A model generated the notes under the pieces. It was given only the letters and a program-made list of their open reading frames with translations, was not told the DNA's origin and ran no database searches. From a bacterium (GTDB lineage Bacteria; Eremiobacterota; Eremiobacteria; Baltobacterales; Baltobacteraceae): 32,445 nucleotides of DNA. Shown piece after piece: positions 7,822 through 15,406 of this stretch. The position numbers and the translations under genes are program-made. The first letter of the stretch is position 1, and every line of letters begins with the position of its first letter. The stretch is from NCBI GenBank assembly GCA_021784715.1, contig JAJYHP010000158.1:1-32445 (forward strand). Reading direction: 5' to 3'.

Positions 7822-8558
7822 AGGCGAAAACTCTCGCCGAGATAAAACTTGCGCGCGGTCGGCGAATTGAGGACGTCTTGCGCGCTTCCCTCAACTTCGA
7901 TTTTCCCGTTGTTGAGAATGTACGCGCGGTCGACGATTGCGAGCGTTTCGCGCACCTGATGGTCGGTGATGAGAATGCCGAGGCCACGGTCGCGAAGTTG
8001 CCTGATCATCACTTGGATATCGGCGACGGCGATAGGATCGATTCCCGTAAAGGGTTCGTCGAGTAGCAAAAACGCGGGATCGGTCGCGAGCGCGCGGGCG
8101 ATCTCGACGCGGCGGCGCTCGCCGCCCGAGAGCGATTCTCCACGCGCGTTGACGAAGCGTTGCAACCCGAACTCCTCAAGTAACGGCATGAGGCGCCTCT
8201 CGCGTTCCTCGTCGCTGACTCCCCGCTGCTGCCAGATGAGCCGAATGTTGTCGCCGACCGAAAGTTTGCGAAAAATCGAATTTTCTTGCGCGAGGTAGCC
8301 GATGCCGCTGCGCGCGCGCTGGTACATCGGCGCGTGCGTGAGATCGATCTCTCCGTCGCCGTTTTCGAGCACGACGCTTCCGCTATCGGGTTTCACCAAT
8401 CCGACGACCATATAAAACGTCGTCGTCTTGCCCGCCCCATTCGGGCCGAGCAACCCGACGACTTCGCCGGTGCCGACGTCGGCGCTAACGTTGTCCACGA
8501 CCGTGCGATCGCCGTAGCGTTTTACAAGGCCGCGTAATTCGATCTTTCGGTCGTTCAT
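7818..8558 (-). CDS. lptB: LPS export ABC transporter ATP-binding protein LptB
   Basis: The 246-residue product is the ATPase that drives LPS extraction from the inner membrane through the LptFG permease. All ABC motifs are intact: Walker A GPNGAGKTT (38-46), Q-loop YLAQENSIFRKLSV, signature LSGGERRR (143-150), Walker B FLLLDEPF (163-170) and the H-loop TDHQVRE (H200). SIFRKLSV and SGGERRRVEIARAL are characteristic of LptB rather than of other ABC ATPases. The ATG start overlaps the lptC stop by 4 bp and the stop overlaps the lptF/G GTG, so lptC-lptB-lptF/G form one translationally coupled set. Confidence 0.96.
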   Translation of the reverse strand: MNDRKIELRGLVKRYGDRTVVDNVSADVGTGEVVGLLGPNGAGKTTTFYMVVGLVKPDSGSVVLENGDGEIDLTHAPMYQRARSGIGYLAQENSIFRKLSVGDNIRLIWQQRGVSDEERERRLMPLLEEFGLQRFVNARGESLSGGERRRVEIARALATDPAFLLLDEPFTGIDPIAVADIQVMIRQLRDRGLGILITDHQVRETLAIVDRAYILNNGKIEVEGSAQDVLNSPTARKFYLGESFRL

Positions 8559-9094
8559 TCTATTCTCACCTTGGAGAGCGCGATATCGGCATCGACGGTC
8601 CGGCCGACGGCGTTCATTCCGCGTTCGCCGTACAAGTGAACGTCACCGCTGCCGTGAAGCGATTGCGCGCCGCGCCGGTAGACCAGGGTCCGGCAGGTCA
8701 GGCGCACCCCGGCCTTGTTCTCGGCGCGAACCCCGCCGCTCATCTCGACCGAGCCGTCCCGTTCGTCGACGATCGCGTACGGCGAGTCGGCGACCAGCGT
8801 CGAGCCGTCGCGCGCGGTGAAAGTCACGCGAACGTCGCTCAGGCGCACGCGTGCTTCGCTCGCCGCACCGATGCTGTGAATCGTCCGCGCGAGGAGTTGG
8901 TACTCCCGAGTGTTGTTGCGACGCGTCTGCACGATGCGAATCGGTCGCTTCGCGCTGCCGACCGCTCGCACGGTGAGCGAAGGCAAGCCGGGGGAATGCG
9001 TCGGGCTCGGGCTCGGAGCGCCGTGCGGCGGCTGCGGCGAGGAGCACGCCGCGAGCCCGAAAAGCGCGAGGACGAGCGTTGCGCCGCGTTTCAT
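8555..9094 (-). CDS. lptC: LptC-like LPS export lipoprotein
   Basis: The 179-residue product begins with a lipoprotein signal (MKRGATLVLALFGLAAC; lipobox LAAC, Cys17), a Pro/Ser linker and then a single beta-jellyroll domain (~45-179). Patterns such as VRVTFTARDGSTLVADSPYAIVDERDGSVEMSG and GVRLTCRTLVYRRGAQSLHGSG are typical of the LptC/LptA (OstA-like) fold. LptC receives LPS from LptFG and passes it to LptA. E. coli LptC is anchored by a membrane helix, whereas here a lipid anchor would take that role. The gene overlaps lptB by 4 bp, which supports LptC over LptA, though a merged LptA/LptC role cannot be excluded as no lptA is in the window. Confidence 0.82.
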   Translation of the reverse strand: MKRGATLVLALFGLAACSSPQPPHGAPSPSPTHSPGLPSLTVRAVGSAKRPIRIVQTRRNNTREYQLLARTIHSIGAASEARVRLSDVRVTFTARDGSTLVADSPYAIVDERDGSVEMSGGVRAENKAGVRLTCRTLVYRRGAQSLHGSGDVHLYGERGMNAVGRTVDADIALSKVRIE

Positions 9095-10311
9095 AGGGAT
9101 TCACCCATTCCATAGCGAGCGCTCGCTAATGCCAGCGCCATGGTCGGTAGCCAGAGCCCGAAGAGCACCAGCGTCGAGGTATCGATCGTGCCCTGTACCA
9201 GCGTGCCGATGAGCCCGGCGACGATCGCACCCGAGAGGATGCGCGCGTTCGGATCGGCGGCCGCGAAGCGATGCATCCATTCGCGGCCGAATCGCCACCA
9301 CGCCGCGAGCATCGCCAGCAAGCCGAGAATTCCCGTCTCTGCAAGCAGGGTGAGATAGAGGTCGTGCGCGTGATAGGCGACCGCATCGCCGTCGGGAAGC
9401 CGAAGGTGTGCGTAGATCGTGCCGAAGGTGAACGGACCGCTTCCCGTCAGCGGAAAGCGGCGAACGATTCCCAATGCCGTTTGCCAAATCGAGAGACGCG
9501 TGAAGTTCTCGCTAGGGTCGTGGTGGACGTTAAACGCGACCGCCACCGAGATTGCGGTAAATGCGGCGACGGCGACCGCCAGCGTTCGCCGTTTGCGTCG
9601 CTCGCGAATGACCAGAATCGCATAAGCGATCCCCGCACAGCCCGCGGCGACCCATCCGGTTCGCGAAAAGCTCAACGCCAACGCCACGATGCCGCTCGCT
9701 GCGGCGAAAGCCGCGAGTCTACGCAGCCACGGATGTTGCGAGAGTGAAGCGACGGCGAGAGCGATTGGAACGATAACGAGCACGTATCCGGCGAGTTCGC
9801 CCGGAAGGATGAAGCTCCCCACCGCGCGCCCGTGCTGCGCGGCATAGATCGCCGCCGGACGATGGAGAAGCACCGCAGCGATGGCGACCACGAACGCGAC
9901 CGATGCCGCGCTCAGCAGCCCGGTAAACATAACCGCTGCATTTCCGCGCCCGTCGTAACTCGCGAGTATGCCGACGTGCCAGAGAATGCCGAGCAGAAAA
10001 ATCCCCAAAAACACGATGCCGTAGAGCGGCGCGAAGCCCAACGCCGCCGAGAGGAGCGCCGCGCCGAGCCAGAGCAGCAGCGGCAACACCATCGGCTGCT
10101 CGACGCGCTTCACGAACGCGAGCACGCCGCCCGCGACGACCGCGAGCAATCCCATCGCCGCGAGGATCGCGAGCGCGGCGCCTCGCGAGAGCATGGAAAC
10201 CCCCGGTATACTCGCCGGCGTCAGCATGATGAACGCCGGGAAGAGCGGCAGGCACGCAAAGGCGAGCGCGCACGCTAACGCGAGCGCGCGTTTCAGTGTA
10301 GGTTGAGACAC
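9091..10311 (-). CDS. O-antigen ligase/polymerase-like membrane protein (WaaL/Wzy_C family)
   Basis: The 406-residue product has about 10-12 membrane helices and the family's large periplasmic loop before the last helices. Recognisable pieces are SFSRTGWVAAG (~210-220), RLSIWQTALGIVRRFPLTGSGPFTFG, and YHAHDLYLTLLAETGILGL, which carries the conserved His and Glu of the Wzy_C domain. Such proteins transfer O-antigen from the lipid carrier to lipid A-core (WaaL) or polymerise it (Wzy); sequence alone does not separate these. Position between lipid A synthesis and the lpt genes favours ligation to LPS. The GTG start lies 19 bp inside the end of the LpxB-related gene, and the stop overlaps the lptC start by 4 bp. 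Confidence 0.85.
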   Translation of the reverse strand: MSQPTLKRALALACALAFACLPLFPAFIMLTPASIPGVSMLSRGAALAILAAMGLLAVVAGGVLAFVKRVEQPMVLPLLLWLGAALLSAALGFAPLYGIVFLGIFLLGILWHVGILASYDGRGNAAVMFTGLLSAASVAFVVAIAAVLLHRPAAIYAAQHGRAVGSFILPGELAGYVLVIVPIALAVASLSQHPWLRRLAAFAAASGIVALALSFSRTGWVAAGCAGIAYAILVIRERRKRRTLAVAVAAFTAISVAVAFNVHHDPSENFTRLSIWQTALGIVRRFPLTGSGPFTFGTIYAHLRLPDGDAVAYHAHDLYLTLLAETGILGLLAMLAAWWRFGREWMHRFAAADPNARILSGAIVAGLIGTLVQGTIDTSTLVLFGLWLPTMALALASARYGMGESL

Positions 10312-11456
10312 GCTGCGGCCCTCTCGGCGATGCGTCGCGTCGCGCCGGGTTCGCCCATGCGTTCGCGCCCGATCTCGCCCATGCGCGCGCGCAGCGCTTT
10401 ATCGGCGAGCAGCGCGGCGAGCCGTTCTCCGGCTCGCTCGGGATCGCTCGGGAGCATCGTCATGGCATCGCCGAGCAGCGCGCGCTGCCGCATCCGATAC
10501 CAGCGCTCGGCGCGCGTCCGCCCATCGTCGATCGCCGCCACCGCAATCCCCGCCGCAGCGGCGGCTTCGTTCGCCGTTCCCGCCTGTCCGAGAACGAGCG
10601 CGGCGCGCGCGAGGAGCGCTCCCACGCCGCCGCTCCAGAGCAACACGCGCGCGTCGCCGCGCACGAGTTGCGCGCGCCCGTCGCCATCTCCGCGCTCGTC
10701 GTAGCTCCACCCCTCGGCGGCGAGCCGGTCGATGAATTGCCGCGCGTCGAGTCGCGGTGCGACCGAGAGCGCGCCGACGATGCGCGCGCCGCGCGCTCGA
10801 GCGGCGGCGAACGTCGCGCAGAGAACGGTCGCTTCTTGGTACGCTCCGGCACGGCTTCCCGGGAGCAAGAGTACGAGCTCGTCATCACCCGCAAGGCGCA
10901 GATCGACGACGGCATCGCGGTCGTGGAGATCGACGATGGCGTTTCCGGCTTCCACCGCCTCGATGCCGCGGGCGCGGCAATCCTCGGCAGTCGCGCGATC
11001 GCGAACGAAAACGTACGCGGCTTTGCGCATCGCACGCAGCTCCATCGCTCCGTAGCGTGCGACCGAAACGCTTTTGGCCGTACCGACGAAGATCGTGCGG
11101 GCGCGCGTCTGCGACGCCATAATTAGGGCGAAGATGTCCCCGACCGCGAGGACCAGGTCGTAATTGCCGCGCGCTTTTTTCAAGAAGTGGAGTTGGCGAA
11201 TCGTCAGGCCGAGCAACCCCCCAGCTATATCGTCGACGATATTTCGCAAATTGAACATCGCGATCAGCCCGCCGCTCGGCAACGCGGCGCGGGGACCGAC
11301 CACGCGCGCTTCGGCGGTCGATTGCGGTTCGCCGACGAGCGGAAGATGGTCGAGCGCGAGCCCCGGGATCGCTTCATGCAATGCCACCGCGAGGCGTTGC
11401 GCGATCGCCGCTTCGCCGTTTCCATTGCTGACGAGGAGCACGCGCGTCTTATTCAC
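10293..11456 (-). CDS. Lipid-A-disaccharide-synthase-related protein (LpxB paralogue)
   Basis: The 387-residue product resembles the LpxB-related family described mainly from cyanobacteria rather than LpxB itself. The N-terminus has the glycosyltransferase nucleotide-fold loop VLLVSNGNGEAAIAQRLA. Later come VVGPRAALPSGG, NYDLVLAVGDIFAL, ARTIFVGTAKS, the central LLLPGSRAGAY and, near the C-terminus, LVLGQAGTANEAAAAAG, which mirror LpxB landmarks. It probably transfers a sugar to a lipid acceptor, but the substrate is unknown. The true lpxB lies two genes upstream, so the two are likely ancient paralogues with separate roles. The GTG start is preceded by GGAG and overlaps the phosphoesterase gene by 8 bp. 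Confidence 0.85.
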   Translation of the reverse strand: MNKTRVLLVSNGNGEAAIAQRLAVALHEAIPGLALDHLPLVGEPQSTAEARVVGPRAALPSGGLIAMFNLRNIVDDIAGGLLGLTIRQLHFLKKARGNYDLVLAVGDIFALIMASQTRARTIFVGTAKSVSVARYGAMELRAMRKAAYVFVRDRATAEDCRARGIEAVEAGNAIVDLHDRDAVVDLRLAGDDELVLLLPGSRAGAYQEATVLCATFAAARARGARIVGALSVAPRLDARQFIDRLAAEGWSYDERGDGDGRAQLVRGDARVLLWSGGVGALLARAALVLGQAGTANEAAAAAGIAVAAIDDGRTRAERWYRMRQRALLGDAMTMLPSDPERAGERLAALLADKALRARMGEIGRERMGEPGATRRIAERAAACLNLH

Positions 11457-12174
11457 GGCTCTCCAATAATGGCATCAGTTCGAAATCGGAGATGCGGAGA
11501 CGGCGCGCGCCGCCGTCGTACGCGAGTTCGGTTCGAGAGACGTATCGGGCGTAGGGGCCGGCATGAACGATCGGCACCTCACCCACGTATTCCGGAGCGA
11601 ACAACGTATCGTGGCTATGCCCGCCGAGGACGAGATCGATGCGCTCGACCGCCGCAGCGAGTCGACGATCCATCGAAAGCCCAAGGTGGGAGAGCACGAC
11701 CAACGCATCGCCGACGGGGATGCGTTCGGCGTATCGCCGCACCACCTCGATCGGATCGAGAAAGCGCCAACCGAAGAGTTTTTCCCACGGGCTGCCCTGC
11801 GGATATTGCGTGACGAGCAACCCGAGAAAGTGCGTCGGCACCTCCAGCGCGAGAACGTAGTCGGTGTGAAAGGGAAGCGCGCGCCCCTTCGTGTCGACGA
11901 GGTTGCTGCAGAGCAACGGGTGCTCCATCATCGCCGCGCGCGCGCGAACAGCCCCGAAGAGAAAATGAAATTCTCGATTGCCCATCGCCTGCAGATCGTA
12001 TTTCGCGGCGTCGATCTCGGCGACGATCGGCTCGTTGCGGTAAAAGACCGTCTGGCTTCCGCGCAGCGAATCGCCGCAATCGACGAGCAGGCCGGGCGCG
12101 CGCGCGCGCAGCTCTGCAAGTCGCGTCGCGAATCCATGACGGTCGTGCATGTCGGAGGTGTGATAGATGCGCAT
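11449..12174 (-). CDS. Cytosolic calcineurin-like metallophosphoesterase; candidate UDP-2,3-diacylglucosamine hydrolase
   Basis: The 241-residue product has a complete two-metal phosphoesterase site: D8 and H10 (SDMHD), D35 (CGDS), N66 (GNRE), H163 (LSHLG) and H186/H188 (GGHSH). Overall it resembles the N-terminal domain of 5'-nucleotidases (LCSNL, IDLVLGGHSHD) but has no signal peptide and no nucleotide-binding C-terminal domain. The GNHE/D motif of most family members reads GNRE, with Arg67 replacing the catalytic His; LpxH carries the same swap (GNRD). Length equals that of LpxH (about 240). The gene follows lpxB with a 1-bp stop/start overlap (TGATG), and no lpxH or lpxI is present. A role as the lipid A pathway hydrolase that makes 2,3-diacylglucosamine-1-phosphate is therefore inferred. 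A longer open frame to 12510 exists, but it runs inside lpxB. Confidence 0.85.
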   Translation of the reverse strand: MRIYHTSDMHDRHGFATRLAELRARAPGLLVDCGDSLRGSQTVFYRNEPIVAEIDAAKYDLQAMGNREFHFLFGAVRARAAMMEHPLLCSNLVDTKGRALPFHTDYVLALEVPTHFLGLLVTQYPQGSPWEKLFGWRFLDPIEVVRRYAERIPVGDALVVLSHLGLSMDRRLAAAVERIDLVLGGHSHDTLFAPEYVGEVPIVHAGPYARYVSRTELAYDGGARRLRISDFELMPLLESRE

Positions 12175-13292
12175 CAGCGTTCTCGCGCCGTCGAGAGTGC
12201 GTATCGGGCGCAATTCGCAAGCGCATCGGCGGGGCCGAGCGCTTCGCGCAGGCCTTCGACCGAGCGATACCAGGTATCGGGCGCGCGGAGGATGCCTTCC
12301 ATCGCTTCGGCAACCCTTTCCGGCGTCGCCCGTTCTTGCAACAACTCCGGAATCGCCTCGCGGTTGAGGATCAGGTTCGGTAGCGTGATGTAGGGGCGGC
12401 GCATGAGGCTGCGCGCGTGTCGCGCGAGGAGCGGAGTTATCGCGTAGAGCGCGATCGTCGGCACGTTGCTCAACGTCGTCTCGAGCACCGCGGTTCCCGA
12501 GGCGACCCACGCCGCATCGGCATCGCGAACGGCCTCGTGCAGCCCATCGCAGATCTCGATCTGCGCGACGCCGTCGAAGAGCCGCTCCAATAAGGCGCGC
12601 GCTCGTGCATCGGCTGCGCCGACGCGCGCGCGCAACTGCGGCCGCGTTCGGCGCAGCAGGGCGAGCGCTTCGCGCAGCCGCGGCGCGATCCGCGCGATCT
12701 CGTCCCGACGGCTCCCCGGCAGCAAGGCGATGCTGCCGCCATCGCTCGGAGGCGCCGGGCGAGGAGCGCGCGATGCGATGCGCGGCGCGAGCGGATGGCC
12801 GAAGAACGCGATGGGCAAGTGCAGCGAACGATAGAACTCCGCCTGGTGCGCGAATCCGGTCAGCGGAAACGCGCGCGCCGCGACCGCACGCGCGGGGCCG
12901 GGATTATCGAGCCACGCACCGGGGGGAAAGAGATAGAGAATCGGGCCGATATAGCGATATTTATCGCGTAATTCTTTGGCCAGTCGGACATTGAACGCGC
13001 CGAAATCGACGAGCACGACCAGGTCCGGCGGCGCGGCGGCGAGATCGCGCGCGCATTTCCACATCTCGTTGAGCAATTTTGGAATGCGCGGTATCGCGGC
13101 GATAGGGCCGAGGCTCGCCCAACCGGTGTGGTCGGCATAGAGCTCCCAGCCGGCGGCGCGCATGCCGGCGGCGCCGATTCCCGAAAACCGCAGCGCGGGA
13201 TCTTGCTCGCGCATCGCCTCGCCTAAGGCGAGCGCCGCTAACTCGCCGGAGGGTTCGCCGGTCGAAAAGAAGATCCGTCGCGGCGCATTCAC
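12174..13292 (-). CDS. lpxB: Lipid-A-disaccharide synthase
   Basis: The 372-residue product is the GT19 glycosyltransferase that joins UDP-2,3-diacylglucosamine to 2,3-diacylglucosamine-1-phosphate, at the inner face of the inner membrane. Family landmarks are FFSTGEPSGELAA (10-20, usually GEASGD), FSGIGAAGMRAAGWE, a VVLVDFGAFNVRLAK block and IALLPGSRRDEIAR, with a C-terminal SGTAVLETTLSNVPTIALY donor-site segment. The common SVWAW block reads YLFPPGAWLDN, a variant. Length is normal. It starts 10 bp after lpxA and its TGA overlaps the phosphoesterase start by one base. Identification is secure from motifs and from the lpxD-lpxC-fabZ-lpxA-lpxB order. Confidence 0.93.
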   Translation of the reverse strand: MNAPRRIFFSTGEPSGELAALALGEAMREQDPALRFSGIGAAGMRAAGWELYADHTGWASLGPIAAIPRIPKLLNEMWKCARDLAAAPPDLVVLVDFGAFNVRLAKELRDKYRYIGPILYLFPPGAWLDNPGPARAVAARAFPLTGFAHQAEFYRSLHLPIAFFGHPLAPRIASRAPRPAPPSDGGSIALLPGSRRDEIARIAPRLREALALLRRTRPQLRARVGAADARARALLERLFDGVAQIEICDGLHEAVRDADAAWVASGTAVLETTLSNVPTIALYAITPLLARHARSLMRRPYITLPNLILNREAIPELLQERATPERVAEAMEGILRAPDTWYRSVEGLREALGPADALANCARYALSTARER

Positions 13293-13301
13293 GAGCCGCC
13301 C

Positions 13302-14078
13302 TTACTTGAGGATACCGCGGCTCGAATCGTTTGGCGGCTCCTCCAGAAAGGCGACGAAGGTGCGGCCCGCGTCGGTCGAAACGCGTTCTTTCATCTTTTC
13401 GACGGCTTGCGAAACGTTGAGATTCGCCTTGTAGAGCAGGTCGTGGAAAGCCCGCAGCTCGTTACGAGCCTCCACCGAAAATTGCGCGCGACGCAAGCCG
13501 ACGCTGTTGAGGCCGTAGACCTCCGCCGGGTTGCCCTCGACGAGCAAGAACGGGGGAACGTCCTTCGTCACTTTGCTCGCACCGCCGAGCATCGCGTAGT
13601 CGCCGATCCTCGTGAACTGGTGGACGCCCGCCATGCCGCCGATCGTCACGTGATCGCGCACGACAACGTGCCCGGCGAGCTGCGCGAGGTTGCTCATGGT
13701 GACGTGATTGCCGACGATGCAATTATGCGCGATGTGCACGTACGCTAGGAGCAAGCAGTCGTCGCCGACAGCGGTGACTTCGTCGTTCCCGGTCGCGCGC
13801 TGAATGCTGACGTATTCGCGAATCGTCGTGCGATGCCCGATACGCGTGTACGCGCGCTCGCCGTGATATTTCCGGTCTTGCGAAGCGGCTCCGATGGTGG
13901 TAAACGGATAGATCGTGCAATCGTCGCCGATCGTCGTCCATCCGTTAATGACGACGTGCGCTTGCAACAGCGTCCTTTCGCCGATGGTAACGTTCTTGCC
14001 GACCACGCAATAGGGACCGATCTCTGCGCTTCGGCCGATACGAGCTTCGGGATGAACGATCGCGGTAGGATGTATCAT
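13302..14078 (-). CDS. lpxA: UDP-N-acetylglucosamine acyltransferase
   Basis: LpxA makes the first step of lipid A synthesis, moving a 3-hydroxyacyl chain from acyl carrier protein to UDP-GlcNAc. The 258-residue product is a left-handed beta-helix built from hexapeptide repeats (IHPTAIVHPEARIG, AEIGPYCVVG, VTIG), followed by a helical C-terminus. The active-site His is H118 in VHIAHNCIVGNH, and the substrate-binding TIGAASQDRKYHGE block is present. The hydroxyacyl-length ruler and the HQFTRIGDYAMLGG segment are also as in the family. Length matches LpxA (about 260). The ATG lies just after the fabZ stop, with an AAGGA that overlaps that stop. Confidence 0.96.
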   Translation of the reverse strand: MIHPTAIVHPEARIGRSAEIGPYCVVGKNVTIGERTLLQAHVVINGWTTIGDDCTIYPFTTIGAASQDRKYHGERAYTRIGHRTTIREYVSIQRATGNDEVTAVGDDCLLLAYVHIAHNCIVGNHVTMSNLAQLAGHVVVRDHVTIGGMAGVHQFTRIGDYAMLGGASKVTKDVPPFLLVEGNPAEVYGLNSVGLRRAQFSVEARNELRAFHDLLYKANLNVSQAVEKMKERVSTDAGRTFVAFLEEPPNDSSRGILK

Positions 14079-14084
14079 CGATCC

Positions 14085-14561
14085 TTACGCCGTGAGTACC
14101 GATGCTTCGGCACCGTAAACGCGCGGATCGGGAGCGATCGAGAACATCAACTCCGCCGAGCAGACGTACTCCCCGTCGACGCTCGCTTCGGCCTCGACCC
14201 AACCGATATTACGACGATGACGGGTGAGCCGCACGTCCATCATCAGCCGATCTCCGGGAATAACCGGACGGCGAAATTTCGCATGATCGATCCCCGCGAG
14301 GTAAGGCGTTTTCCGCGCGAATTCACCGGGTTCCATCACCACGCATCCCCCAAGCTGCGCCATCGCCTCGAGCATATAGACGCCGGGCAGAAGCGGGTTG
14401 CTCGGAAAGTGGCCGGTAAAGACCGGTTCGTTATAGGTAACGTTCTTGTAGCCGCGAGCGCGCACCATCGGCTCGAGTTCGAGGATTCGATCGATTAAAA
14501 GCAGCGGAAAGCGGTGAGGCAGAATCTCGAGGATCTGCCGAATATCCATCTCGTTTTTCAC
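14085..14561 (-). CDS. fabZ: 3-hydroxyacyl-[acyl-carrier-protein] dehydratase FabZ
   Basis: FabZ dehydrates 3-hydroxyacyl-ACP in fatty acid synthesis and so competes with LpxA and LpxD for the same substrates. The 158-residue hot-dog fold protein has ILPHRFPLLLIDRI near the start and the active-site block GHFPSNPLLPGVYMLEAMAQ with H51 and E65. A FRRPVIPGDRL segment follows. The chosen GTG at 14561 overlaps the lpxC TGA (GTGA), as elsewhere in this operon; an ATG four codons later (14549) is the alternative. A longer open frame up to 14675 runs inside lpxC and has no family similarity. In Bacteroidetes lpxC and fabZ are fused, whereas here they are separate but coupled. Confidence 0.95.
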   Translation of the reverse strand: MKNEMDIRQILEILPHRFPLLLIDRILELEPMVRARGYKNVTYNEPVFTGHFPSNPLLPGVYMLEAMAQLGGCVVMEPGEFARKTPYLAGIDHAKFRRPVIPGDRLMMDVRLTRHRRNIGWVEAEASVDGEYVCSAELMFSIAPDPRVYGAEASVLTA

Positions 14562-15397
14562 GATGAGGAGACCTCCGAAAGCGGCTTGGAGAGCAAGCGT
14601 TCGCGCAGGCGCGACGACATGCGAGCGTGCAATGCGTGCCCGCTTTTCACGGCGACGATCTCGCACTGCGGCCACGCACCGACCAATGCGAGGTCCCCGA
14701 GGAGATCGAGCATTTTGTGGCGGACGACTTCGTTCGACCAGCGCAGCGTCTGTAACGGGCCGTCGGGGCCGAAGACCACCGCGTTCTCGAGCGACCCGCC
14801 CTGCGCGAGTCCGCGCGCGCGCAACGCTTCGACCTCGTGAAGATAACCGAACGTGCGCGCACCGGCGACTTCACGCGCGTAGGTCGCTTCGTCGATCGAC
14901 AGGGCGAGATACTCCGAACCGACCGGATGTGGAAAATCGACGATGCAACGCACGGAACAACGATCTGCGGGAAGCGCGACGATCAGCCGGTCGCCATCGC
15001 GTTCGACGATCGGCGCGTCGAGCGTTACCGCCGCGCGTTCGACGCCGAGCTCGCGGATGCCGACGCGTTCGATCTGTCCGACGAACCACTGCGCGCTACC
15101 GTCGACCACCGGCACCTCGGGCCCCGATATCGCGATGCGCGCGTTGTCGACCCGCATGCCGAAGAGCGCCGAGAGCAGATGCTCCACCGTGGACACCGTC
15201 GTGCCGCTAATGCCGAGCACCGTCGCACGCGAGGTTTCCACGACGTTCTCTGCGACGGCGGGAATTTCGATGCCGTCGCGGACGAAAACGATCCCCGCGC
15301 CTGCGGCGGCGGGAGCGACTTCGACCTCAACCTGCGCGCCGGTATGGAGCGCGACGCCGAAGAAGCGAAACGGAGCGACGAGCGTTTTTTCGGTCAC
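14558..15397 (-). CDS. lpxC: UDP-3-O-acyl-N-acetylglucosamine deacetylase
   Basis: LpxC is the zinc enzyme of the committed step of lipid A synthesis. The 279-residue product shows the zinc ligands H73 (VEHLLSAL), H227 and D231 (RHKMLDLLGD), plus the general acid/base His H254 (KSGHALH). ARTFGYLHEVE and GGSLENAVVF are further family signatures. The FFGVALHTG start of domain I matches the G-x-G-LHTG pattern of LpxC. Length is slightly below the E. coli enzyme (about 305). The GTG start lies 9 bp after lpxD. The C-terminus ends in a Ser-rich tail, but whether it is a degradation tag is unknown. Confidence 0.96.
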   Translation of the reverse strand: MTEKTLVAPFRFFGVALHTGAQVEVEVAPAAAGAGIVFVRDGIEIPAVAENVVETSRATVLGISGTTVSTVEHLLSALFGMRVDNARIAISGPEVPVVDGSAQWFVGQIERVGIRELGVERAAVTLDAPIVERDGDRLIVALPADRCSVRCIVDFPHPVGSEYLALSIDEATYAREVAGARTFGYLHEVEALRARGLAQGGSLENAVVFGPDGPLQTLRWSNEVVRHKMLDLLGDLALVGAWPQCEIVAVKSGHALHARMSSRLRERLLSKPLSEVSSS

Positions 15398-15406
15398 GAT
15401 ACGCGC

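Noticed and set aside
12175..12510. N-terminal extension of the metallophosphoesterase frame
   Set aside because: It lies inside lpxB in another frame and is Arg-rich without similarity; the phosphoesterase fold starts exactly at ATG 12174, which overlaps the lpxB stop.
14562..14675. N-terminal extension of the fabZ frame
   Set aside because: It runs inside lpxC; FabZ proteins start near MDIRQILEILPHR, and a GTGA overlap fixes the start.
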